Assembly (NCBI GenBank): GCA_019694755.1
Contig: JAIBBI010000003.1
Location: forward strand, 32,142-96,141
Origin: Gemmataceae bacterium
GTDB lineage: Bacteria; Planctomycetota; Planctomycetia; Gemmatales; Gemmataceae
Direction of reading: 5' to 3'
DNA length: 64,000 bases
Positions within the stretch are counted from its first letter, which is position 1, and each line of letters starts with the position of its first letter. Both the position numbers and the translations under genes were made by a program. Below are positions 16,562 through 24,653 of the stretch, piece by piece. The notes beneath the pieces were generated by a model. It was not told the DNA's origin. It saw nothing but the letters and a program-made list of their open reading frames with translations, and searched no databases.

Positions 16562-16702
16562 AGCACGTTTCCCTGAAAAAATGTGCAGGTTCTATTGCCA
16601 ACCCTGCATCCGAAAGTAATGATTACGTAATTCCCGTAGGTGCCACAAGGCCCTGCCGTGTCCCCCCGCGGCCGGGTTGGGATCGAGCGACGGCCCTTCC
16701 GT

Positions 16703-19700
16703 ATGTCCGTCATCCTCGCCCCAGGTTTGGAACCGATCCCGGGCTACCGCCTCATCGAGCGGCTCGGCCGGGGCGGCTTCGGCGAAGTCTGGAAGGCCGA
16801 GGCACCCGGCGGTCTTCTCAAAGCCATCAAATTCGTCTTCGGCGACTTGGACGCTTCCGGCGGCGGAGAGCCGGCCGATCAGGAACTGAAATCGCTCGAC
16901 CGCATCAAGACGATCCGCCACCCTTACATCCTTTCGCTCGAACGGTACGACATTGTCGACGGTCAGTTGCTCATCGTCATGGAGCTGGCCGACCGCAATT
17001 TATGGGACCGATTCCGCGAGTGCCGGGCTCAGGGCCTGGCCGGCGTTCCGAAGCAGGAGTTGCTGCGATATCTGGAAGAAGCGTCGGAAGCGCTCGACCT
17101 GATGAACACTCAGTATCAGTTGCAGCACCTCGACATCAAGCCGCAGAACCTGTTTCTCGTCTACAACCACGTGAAGATCGCCGACTTCGGGCTTGTGAAA
17201 GGCTTCGAAGGCAAACGAGGAACGATCACCGGCGGCGTCACTCCCGTCTACGCCGCACCGGAGACGTTCGAAGGCTGGGTGAGTCGGAACTCAGACCAGT
17301 ACAGCCTGGCCATCGTGTATCAGGAATTGCTGACGGGGCAGAGACCCTTTAACGGAACCACCGCCAGGCAACTGCTCCTGCAGCACTTGCAGGCCCCGCC
17401 CGACGTGACGCCGCTCTCCGAAAATGATCGGAATGCCGTGCGGCGTGCGCTCGAGAAAAAGCCTGACGACCGGTGGCCGAGTTGCACAGAGTTTGTGCGG
17501 GCGTTGTTTGAGACGACGCAACATGGGCCACGCTATGTGACCCCGTCCGGTGCCATACCGCCGCCAGCGTTGAGCCAGTCTGGGCTGATCACGGCGACCC
17601 CGTCGGCCGGAGTATCGCCGACCGACTCGATCGAAGCCCCGCCGAGTACGGGGATTTCGAGCAGTAGCCCGGCAACGCAGGCGCGGGTTCGCGCCCCGGT
17701 AACGGCGACGCTGCCGCGGTTCGATTCGGGCGTTCAGGAGCTGTCGCTCCCGCCCAAGGTCGCTCTCCCGGACGAGGATGCGGGCATCCTGTTCCCGGCA
17801 GTGATCATCGGGCTGGGCGGGGCGGCCGGCCGGGTCCTGAGGATGATCAAGCGCGAAATCAGCGAGAAATACGGAACCCATCCGCTGCCCAACATCCGGC
17901 TGATCGCGGTCGATACCGATCCCGTGGCCCTGCGGTCGCTGGCCGGAGACGGTCCGTCGCCACTCGCGGCCGACGAGATCTTCCACGCGGGGTTGAACCG
18001 TCCAAGCCATTATTTGCGGGGCGAGGTGGTCGGCATTGAGACCTGGCTCGGAGCGTCAACGCTTTATCGACTGCCCAAGCACCCCGGAGCGGCTGAGCTT
18101 CGCGCTTTCGGCCGGCTCGCGCTGCTTGATCATGCGGCTCCGCTGAGTCGCCGATTGCGTGCGGAACTCGACGCGGTCCGCAGTCCCAGCGCGCTCAGCA
18201 TTGCGGACAAGACTGCTCGGCTCGGCGTCCGCAGTGATCGGCCGCGGGTCTATGTGATCGCCTCGCTGGCAGGGGGCACCGGCGGCGGCATGTTCCTTGA
18301 TGCGGCGTATCTGGCCCGGGCGGTGCTCCGTCAGGTCGGTGAGGTCGACCCGCAGGTGTCCGGTGTGCTGATGATTCCGCCGTGCGACCGCAAGGCCGGT
18401 GTGACTCCGATCGCAAATTCCTTTGCGGCGTTGACGGAACTCAACCACTTCTGCCATCCCAACGTCCGCTACGAAGCCAGGTTTCAGCCGAAGGGGGCGG
18501 TAGAATCGGATGCAGGACTGCCGTTCGGCCGGGTTTTGCTGCAACAATTCGACAGTTTACCGGGGACGGAATCGGTCGACCCCGCCTTCGGGCAGACGGC
18601 GACCCTGATCTTCAACGAACTGCTGACCCCGATCGGTCGGACGGCGGACCGCGAACGGCGAGGGTTTTCGAGCCACCGCCGGGATAGTGTGGTCCCGGCC
18701 CAATCGGCGGCGACCTACTTTATCTCCTGGCCGCGCGACCGCCTGGCACGAGTCGCGGCCAGACACATCGGTCAGGAACTTGTCCGCCGCTGGACGGCCA
18801 AGGACGCGGGCCGGTTCGCCGAGGTCGTCACGCCAATCCTCGACGAGCAATGGGATCTTCGCGGCCTCTGCCCGGACAAAGTGGCCGACGCCATCCACCA
18901 GAAGGTCTCGTCACAACTTGGGATGCCGGCACAGGATCGGATCGAGGCGTTGATCGCTCCGCTGTTAGACCCGAGCCGAAGCCTGGAAAAGATCGATGCG
19001 GGGGCGGTCTATTCGATCGTCGATCAGTTGGTGCGGCTGCTCGGGCCGCCGGAAGGGTATTTGACGGAAGCACCGGCCGGGCGAATTCCGCCACTCTTTG
19101 AGCAGGTAGGGCCGGAACAGGCGCATGCGGTGGATCAGCAGATCGCCGACCTGACTATTCAAACCGTAGAGCGACCAGGGATGCGAATCGCTGGCGCTGA
19201 GGAACTGGTCCGCCAACTGGCCGAGCGGGCGGGGCAGGCCAAGAAAAGCTACGAACACCTGCACGAGTCTTTGACCCACGAGGCCGGGCAGACTTTTCGC
19301 AAGCTGTTCCCGATGATTGCCGGGCTCGACAAGTACGCGTTCTCCGGGAAAAAGCGGGAGCAGCACGTTCAGGAGATGATCGGTCTGTTGCGGGATTACC
19401 CGAAGAAGCAGTATCAGGCACTATTGGCCAAGAGTCTCAGCGATCTTTACCGCGGCATCATGGGGGCCGCGCCGGAGTATGCCCGGGAAGTTCACTTCTG
19501 TCGCGAGCGGCTGCAGGAAACTTTGAAAGAGCTTGGCGGCCAAGGTGCCTTGGACGGCGGGCAGAAGTCCGCAAACGGGCCGGGACGATTCCTGTTGCCC
19601 GAGGGAGCGTCGGACCTGGACGAGGCCGCCGAACGCTCCGTGTCAGCTTTGTCGAACGAGCAATGGATTATGTTCGATGCCCGCATCCAGGCGGCCGTCA

Positions 19701-20200
19701 CAGATCGATTCCATTCGTTGGTGAATTTCTGCCTGACGGCCGGCCCCCGGGCCGAGCACCTGGCCGAATTGCTCGTCAAGGAAGGCCAAGCCTTTTTCCT
19801 CGTGAGGCTACCGCAGAATCAGGCGGCGGAACTGCTGGTGCAGTCGATGGAGCCCGACGAATTGACCTCGGTCCTCGCCGAGGCCATGCAGGAATGTCAC
19901 CCGGCCCTGGCAGGGCCGAAAGCCGCGGTGGAATCGATTGTGACCATCGTGGCAGCGCCGGATTCCGAAGCCGGGCGGGCGGTCCAGCGGGCCGCAGCGG
20001 TCGCCGCGGCGGACCTCGCGTACGCGACTTGCACGGCCGCCAGCGACGTTGTCATCTATCGCGAATTGCGGCACATCGACCTTGCAGACCTCCCGCACAT
20101 GGGGCCGGTGGGCCAGGAAGCTTACCAGCAGGCCCTTTCCGAAGGTACTGCCGTGCCACATAGTCGGCTCGACGTGAGCTGGGCCAAACTTCGAGTGTGA
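16703..20200 (+). CDS. Ser/Thr protein kinase fused to a tubulin-like GTPase domain, copy 1
   Basis: A 1165-residue protein. The N-terminal kinase has G-loop GRGGFGEVW (22-30), Lys43 in AIK, catalytic loop HLDIKPQN (142-149, Arg of HRD replaced by Leu), DFG (161-163) and APE (185-187). A Pro/Ser/Thr-rich linker covers about 275-355. A tubulin_2-type region follows: FPAVIIGLGGAAGRVL near 365, AVDTDP near 405, then SLAGGTGGGMFLDAAYLAR with GGTGGG at 524-529, the tubulin/FtsZ-like phosphate loop. The last 350 residues are helical and end with DVVIYRELRHIDLADLPHMGP, shared with copy 2. No membrane segment. ATG 16703 was chosen because it aligns with the paralogue's start. Kinase and GTP-binding activity are predicted; the biological role is unknown. 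Confidence 0.85.
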   Translation: MSVILAPGLEPIPGYRLIERLGRGGFGEVWKAEAPGGLLKAIKFVFGDLDASGGGEPADQELKSLDRIKTIRHPYILSLERYDIVDGQLLIVMELADRNLWDRFRECRAQGLAGVPKQELLRYLEEASEALDLMNTQYQLQHLDIKPQNLFLVYNHVKIADFGLVKGFEGKRGTITGGVTPVYAAPETFEGWVSRNSDQYSLAIVYQELLTGQRPFNGTTARQLLLQHLQAPPDVTPLSENDRNAVRRALEKKPDDRWPSCTEFVRALFETTQHGPRYVTPSGAIPPPALSQSGLITATPSAGVSPTDSIEAPPSTGISSSSPATQARVRAPVTATLPRFDSGVQELSLPPKVALPDEDAGILFPAVIIGLGGAAGRVLRMIKREISEKYGTHPLPNIRLIAVDTDPVALRSLAGDGPSPLAADEIFHAGLNRPSHYLRGEVVGIETWLGASTLYRLPKHPGAAELRAFGRLALLDHAAPLSRRLRAELDAVRSPSALSIADKTARLGVRSDRPRVYVIASLAGGTGGGMFLDAAYLARAVLRQVGEVDPQVSGVLMIPPCDRKAGVTPIANSFAALTELNHFCHPNVRYEARFQPKGAVESDAGLPFGRVLLQQFDSLPGTESVDPAFGQTATLIFNELLTPIGRTADRERRGFSSHRRDSVVPAQSAATYFISWPRDRLARVAARHIGQELVRRWTAKDAGRFAEVVTPILDEQWDLRGLCPDKVADAIHQKVSSQLGMPAQDRIEALIAPLLDPSRSLEKIDAGAVYSIVDQLVRLLGPPEGYLTEAPAGRIPPLFEQVGPEQAHAVDQQIADLTIQTVERPGMRIAGAEELVRQLAERAGQAKKSYEHLHESLTHEAGQTFRKLFPMIAGLDKYAFSGKKREQHVQEMIGLLRDYPKKQYQALLAKSLSDLYRGIMGAAPEYAREVHFCRERLQETLKELGGQGALDGGQKSANGPGRFLLPEGASDLDEAAERSVSALSNEQWIMFDARIQAAVTDRFHSLVNFCLTAGPRAEHLAELLVKEGQAFFLVRLPQNQAAELLVQSMEPDELTSVLAEAMQECHPALAGPKAAVESIVTIVAAPDSEAGRAVQRAAAVAAADLAYATCTAASDVVIYRELRHIDLADLPHMGPVGQEAYQQALSEGTAVPHSRLDVSWAKLRV

Positions 20201-20272
20201 CATCGTAACGGTTATGTGATTTGCCCTGATTGTTTCCAATTTGATGCCGAGTCAAGCCGCGCAGGGCTTGAG

Positions 20273-20301
20273 TTGCGAGTCCTTCCAGGCAAAGGTAAAA
20301 T
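20273..20301 (+). promoter_or_regulatory. Putative sigma70-type promoter of kinase-tubulin copy 2
   Basis: TTGCGA (20273-20278), a 17-base spacer, and TAAAAT (20296-20301) precede the ATG at 20353. A 7-bp hairpin GGCTCGC/GCGAGCC at 20308-20326 lies in the resulting leader. Copy 2 and scpA may therefore be transcribed independently of copy 1. Confidence 0.4.
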
Positions 20302-20352
20302 AGGCGAGGCTCGCGGGCTGCGAGCCGACCTTCCCGTCCTCCCGGGCAATTC

Positions 20353-23300
20353 ATGTCTGCCTTGATCGAAGCCGATTCCGAGCCGATCCCCGGCTATCGC
20401 CTCATCGACCGCCTCGGTAGCGGTGGATTCGGCGAAGTCTGGCGGTGCAAGGCGCCGGGTGGACTCTTCAAGGCCATCAAGATCGTCCACGGCGACGTCC
20501 GACAACTCGACTCGGACGGCTCGCACCGCGCCGAACAGGAGCTGCGTGCCCTGCAACGCGTGCAGGCGATTCGCCATCCGTACCTGCTGAGCATTGAGCG
20601 GTACGACGTAATCGACGGTCGGCTCATGATCGTCAGCGAACTGGCCGACTGCAACCTTTTCGACCGCTACGAGACGTTCGCGAATTCCGGGAAGCCAGGC
20701 ATTCCCCGGGAAGAACTCCTCCGATACCTGCGCGAAGCAGCCGAAGTGCTGGACTTGATGAACCACACGCATCAGTTGCAGCACCTCGACATCAAGCCGC
20801 AAAACCTGTTTCTGATTCACGATCACGTCAAGGTCGCAGACTTCGGGCTGGTGAAAGACCTCGAAGGCGTACGTACGGAAATGCAGGGTGGAGTTACGCC
20901 GCTGTATGCCGCGCCGGAGACGTTTGAAGGGGTCATCACCCAGTTTTGCGATCAATACAGCCTGGCCATCGTTTATCAGGAGCTCTTGACGGGGCATCGG
21001 CCGTTCCAGGGGACGACGGTGCAGCAACTGGTGCTGCAGCACGTGCAAGCACCGCCGAATCTATCACCGCTGCCGCACGCCGATCGGCCGGCCGTCGCCA
21101 AGGCTCTGTCCAAGAAGCCGGAGAATCGCCACCCTTCGTGCATGGCTCTGATCCGGGCTTTGGAAGCAGGCTCGACCGAGCCCCCGCAGCCGCGCGTGTC
21201 GTCCGTCGCCAGGCACGGAGTTGATCCGCAGCCCGCTCCGCCGCGGCCGGGCACGACGGTCCGAGTCGACCCCGAAGTTGATGAAAAGAAAAAGGGAATC
21301 GACATCGGGGCGAGCATCCGCCGACTCGAAGGGAAGGGACAGAAGCCCTTTCGCCCCGACACGCCGCCGACAATTGTCGGGTTTCGCCGCGAGGAACTGC
21401 CAACTGGCCCGCAGGTAGCCGAGCCGACAGTCCGCGAGGCGCCGCCGGAGTTCACGGGCAACGGAGTCCTGTTCCCGGCCCTGGTCGTCGGGCTGGGTCG
21501 CGCCGGGCTGGTCACGCTGAAGCGGCTCCGGCAAGTCCTCTGCGAGCGGTTCGGCGGGATGTCATCCCTGCCACACATCAAGTTGCTCTACATCGACACG
21601 GATCCGGAAACGGCCGACACGGCCGTGGTGGGCGGCGGCGGTTCCGCCATGGAGCCGGACGAGATTCTGTTGGCCCGCCTGAACCGGGCGAGCCACTATC
21701 TGAAGCCGAGGCGGAACGGCCGGAGCCTGATTGAAGGTTGGTTCGACGCACAGTGGCTTTACAGGATCCCGCGCAACCCGCAGGTGCTTGGCCAGCGGGC
21801 GCTGGGCCGGCTGGTGTTCGGGGATTGCTATTCGCAGATCTCCGGGCGAATTGAAGAGATGCTGGAGCAGGTCGTTCTGCCCGACAATCTGCTCAGGTCC
21901 GACAAGCACACGTCTCTCGGCCTGCGGACGAACCGCCCTCGCGCTTATGTGGTCTCTCACCTGGCCGGCGGCACTGGCGGCGGCATGTTTCTCGATCTCG
22001 CATACCTGCTCCGTCACCAATTCCGGATGTTCGGTTATAAATCGCCTCAACCAACCGGCCTGCTCGTCGCTCCCGGTTCGGACGCGGTCACGCCCGCCCA
22101 GGTCGGCGGTTTGGCAAACACGTTTGCCGCGCTGACCGAACTGGTCCACTACCATCACCCCGACGCGCGACACACCTGCACCTTCGACGACCGCGACGCG
22201 CTCCTCGTCAATTCCGGCCCGCCGTTCGAGCGGACGATCGTCCTTCCGGGTAACGACAACCCGGCTAACTCTGGCAGTCGGGACGGGTCGTTGCTGGCCG
22301 CTGATTTTCTTGCGCGGGAATTGACGCAGCACTTCGGTCGCGCCGTCGACGGTTGCCGGGTGGCGGTATTGAAACCGGCCCGCCCGACAACGGAGGTCAC
22401 CGTCGGCACTTTCGGTCTGACGACGCTCTCCTGGCCGCGCAAGGCGCTGATCCGGTGTGCCTCGCGGCGGCTTTGTGAGATGGTGGTCGATAGGTGGAGT
22501 CGACTCGACGTGACCCGGCTCAAACCACTTGTCCGCGAGCGGGTGGATGCGTTGTGGGATTCTCAGGAACTGCGCCCGGACCTGCTGGAATCGCGATTGC
22601 AGGCCGCCGTCGCCTCCGCGCTCGGCGAGCCCCCCGGTGCGATGTTTGCGCGAATGTCCGCGCCGTTTACGCCGAAAGGGTGGTTCGGCGGCTCGCTCGA
22701 CGTGAACGCGGCCTACGAATTCGTCACCCGGTGTGAGCAACTGTTCGGCCACCTGGCAGGCGACAATTACGACGCGGACATCGGAATCGTCGGGACCGCG
22801 CTCCTCGCTTCGACGGAATCGCTGGTCCGTGAATTTGGAACTCAACTGGCCCAGCTTGCCGTGTCGCTGATCGAACAGCCTGAATTCCGGATGTCCGGCG
22901 CGGAAGAGGCCGTTCACCAGTTGCGGTCACGGATCGACGAATTCCGCAACCGACACGCGAGTGAAGCCGACCGATATTCCGAACTGGCAACGCGGGCGTT
23001 TGAACGGATTCAGCAGGCGTTGTCGACGACGGGAGGTCGCAAGTCGGCGAACGAGTTCGCCGAAGCGGCCAAATCGTACCCGGGATCGCGGTTGGCCGCG
23101 CTGGTTCATCGGCGGATTGCGGAAATCGGCCTGACGCTTTCCAACGACCTCGGCGAGCAGGCCAACGAGATTGGATTCTGCCGGCAGCGACTCGACGAGT
23201 TGATCCAGGGGCTCAAGGCAGAAGGCGAAACACTCCCCTCGGCCGTCGGGTTGATGCTCCCGCCGGGGTGCAATACCGCGGAAGAAGCGATCGACGGGTT

Positions 23301-23865
23301 GTTGTCCGGCGTTAGCGAGAGCGACCTTCAGGAACTCGATCGTCGGATGCAGCGGATGGTGCAGTCGCAATTCACCGCTCTGGTTCACGTGTGTCTGAGT
23401 ACTTCCAACATTCTCGCGAACCTGGCTCCGGCCATGTTGAAGTTGGCTCAGCAGTTCATGGCCGCCCGGGTCGGCGAATCCAATGCGGCGGAGCTGTTTA
23501 AGGAACGATTCTCCGAAGGACCAGCCTACCAGTCGGCCGTCGAACACGCGTACGACGCGGCTTCACCGGTGTTGGCCGACTCGATCGGCGTCATGACGGG
23601 CGAAGTCATCGCCTTGAGCGTCCCGCCGGGTCCGGCCGGCGACCGGTTCGCGGATGTCGCTCGAAACGTCGTTACCGACGGCGACCTGGTCGTTACTGTC
23701 GGCGTCGACGATGTGGCCTTTTACCGCGAATTGCCGCGGATTCCGCTGGCCCGGCTTCCGCAGTTCGGCCCGCGTGCCCGCGACTGCTTTCAGCAGATTG
23801 CAGACCGCGATCGCAGCCCACCCCATACCCGCACGGACGTCGAACAATGGCTGAATCCGCGGTGA
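20353..23865 (+). CDS. Ser/Thr protein kinase fused to a tubulin-like GTPase domain, copy 2
   Basis: A 1170-residue paralogue of the preceding gene. The kinase has GSGGFGEVW, AIKIV, HLDIKPQN (His144, Asp146), DFGLVK and APETF. A Pro-rich linker covers about 275-350. The tubulin-like region has LFPALVVGLGRAGLVTL, YIDTDP and HLAGGTGGGMFLDLAYLLR, with GGTGGG at 539-544. The C-terminal helical region ends with VAFYRELPRIPLARLPQFGP, matching the tail of copy 1. The conserved tail and domain order show duplication of the whole gene. The stop lies 19 bases inside scpA, so the two are translationally coupled. This ties the protein to chromosome condensation by context; that function is inference. Confidence 0.86.
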   Translation: MSALIEADSEPIPGYRLIDRLGSGGFGEVWRCKAPGGLFKAIKIVHGDVRQLDSDGSHRAEQELRALQRVQAIRHPYLLSIERYDVIDGRLMIVSELADCNLFDRYETFANSGKPGIPREELLRYLREAAEVLDLMNHTHQLQHLDIKPQNLFLIHDHVKVADFGLVKDLEGVRTEMQGGVTPLYAAPETFEGVITQFCDQYSLAIVYQELLTGHRPFQGTTVQQLVLQHVQAPPNLSPLPHADRPAVAKALSKKPENRHPSCMALIRALEAGSTEPPQPRVSSVARHGVDPQPAPPRPGTTVRVDPEVDEKKKGIDIGASIRRLEGKGQKPFRPDTPPTIVGFRREELPTGPQVAEPTVREAPPEFTGNGVLFPALVVGLGRAGLVTLKRLRQVLCERFGGMSSLPHIKLLYIDTDPETADTAVVGGGGSAMEPDEILLARLNRASHYLKPRRNGRSLIEGWFDAQWLYRIPRNPQVLGQRALGRLVFGDCYSQISGRIEEMLEQVVLPDNLLRSDKHTSLGLRTNRPRAYVVSHLAGGTGGGMFLDLAYLLRHQFRMFGYKSPQPTGLLVAPGSDAVTPAQVGGLANTFAALTELVHYHHPDARHTCTFDDRDALLVNSGPPFERTIVLPGNDNPANSGSRDGSLLAADFLARELTQHFGRAVDGCRVAVLKPARPTTEVTVGTFGLTTLSWPRKALIRCASRRLCEMVVDRWSRLDVTRLKPLVRERVDALWDSQELRPDLLESRLQAAVASALGEPPGAMFARMSAPFTPKGWFGGSLDVNAAYEFVTRCEQLFGHLAGDNYDADIGIVGTALLASTESLVREFGTQLAQLAVSLIEQPEFRMSGAEEAVHQLRSRIDEFRNRHASEADRYSELATRAFERIQQALSTTGGRKSANEFAEAAKSYPGSRLAALVHRRIAEIGLTLSNDLGEQANEIGFCRQRLDELIQGLKAEGETLPSAVGLMLPPGCNTAEEAIDGLLSGVSESDLQELDRRMQRMVQSQFTALVHVCLSTSNILANLAPAMLKLAQQFMAARVGESNAAELFKERFSEGPAYQSAVEHAYDAASPVLADSIGVMTGEVIALSVPPGPAGDRFADVARNVVTDGDLVVTVGVDDVAFYRELPRIPLARLPQFGPRARDCFQQIADRDRSPPHTRTDVEQWLNPR

Positions 23866-24653
23866 CGGATCCGGAGTCGGGTGAGTACCGGGTCCGTCTG
23901 CCCGAGTTTCACGGCCCCCTGGACCTGTTGCTCCACCTGGTCAAGCGGAACGAGGTCGATGTCCGCGATATTCCGGTCGCGATCATCGCGGAGCAGTTTC
24001 GCAGTTTCCTCGATGTGATTGCGGTCATTGATGTGGAGGCGGCAGGCGAATTCCTCGTGACTGCCGCGACGCTGCTCGAGATCAAGAGCCGGCTGGCGCT
24101 TCCGCAATCCGAATCTGTCGCGACAAAGGTGGAAGCCGAAGAGGATCCGCGGCGGGAACTCGTCCAACAGTTGCTGGAATACAAGAAGTTCAAGGATGCC
24201 GCGAGCCGACTGGGCGGGCGGGCTGCGGAGGTCGGCCGGCGATGGCCGAGGGAGCCTATCGCGCCCCCGGCCGCCAGGACAGAACTACCGGCCGCGGTTC
24301 AGTCGCCGGAATTGTGGGATCTCGTCAGCGCATTCGGGCGACTCGTTCAAGATTCGGCGCAGCTCGAGCCGGATACCGTGATTGCCGACGACACCCCTCA
24401 AGACGTCTACCGCGAACAGGTCCTCGCGGCAGTCGGATCGGCAGCCACGGTCGCGTTTCGCGACGCGTTTCCGCCACCCCACCACAAGCTGCGATTGATC
24501 GGCCTGTTTCTTGCGATGTTGGAGTTGATCCGCAACGGGCGACTGATCTTCACCGTCGGCGACACGACTGACGACATTCGCCTGGCGTTGGTGCCAGTCT
24601 CAGATGACCGAAAGGAGGAAATTGGATCGGAAAGTCAGGAAGTCGGTGGTTGA
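23847..24653 (+). CDS. scpA: Segregation and condensation protein A
   Basis: ScpA is the kleisin subunit that bridges SMC heads in the condensin complex. The 268-residue protein has the N-terminal kleisin signature YRVRLPEFHGPLDLLLHLV, followed by EVDVRDIPVAIIAEQF and FLVTAATLLEIKSRLALP, an acidic linker, and a C-terminal winged-helix-like region (HKLRLIGLFLAMLELIRNGRL). Length is normal. It overlaps the upstream kinase-tubulin gene by 19 bases rather than being followed by scpB, the usual partner. Its last 54 bases overlap the end of the convergent dockerin gene. Confidence 0.93.
   Translation: MAESAVTDPESGEYRVRLPEFHGPLDLLLHLVKRNEVDVRDIPVAIIAEQFRSFLDVIAVIDVEAAGEFLVTAATLLEIKSRLALPQSESVATKVEAEEDPRRELVQQLLEYKKFKDAASRLGGRAAEVGRRWPREPIAPPAARTELPAAVQSPELWDLVSAFGRLVQDSAQLEPDTVIADDTPQDVYREQVLAAVGSAATVAFRDAFPPPHHKLRLIGLFLAMLELIRNGRLIFTVGDTTDDIRLALVPVSDDRKEEIGSESQEVGG

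Noticed and set aside
17770..18800. Tubulin-like region called FtsZ
   Set aside because: Only the GGTGGG and glycine-rich loop patterns match. The domain is embedded in a large fusion and lacks other FtsZ hallmarks, so a divergent tubulin_2-type domain is the safer call.
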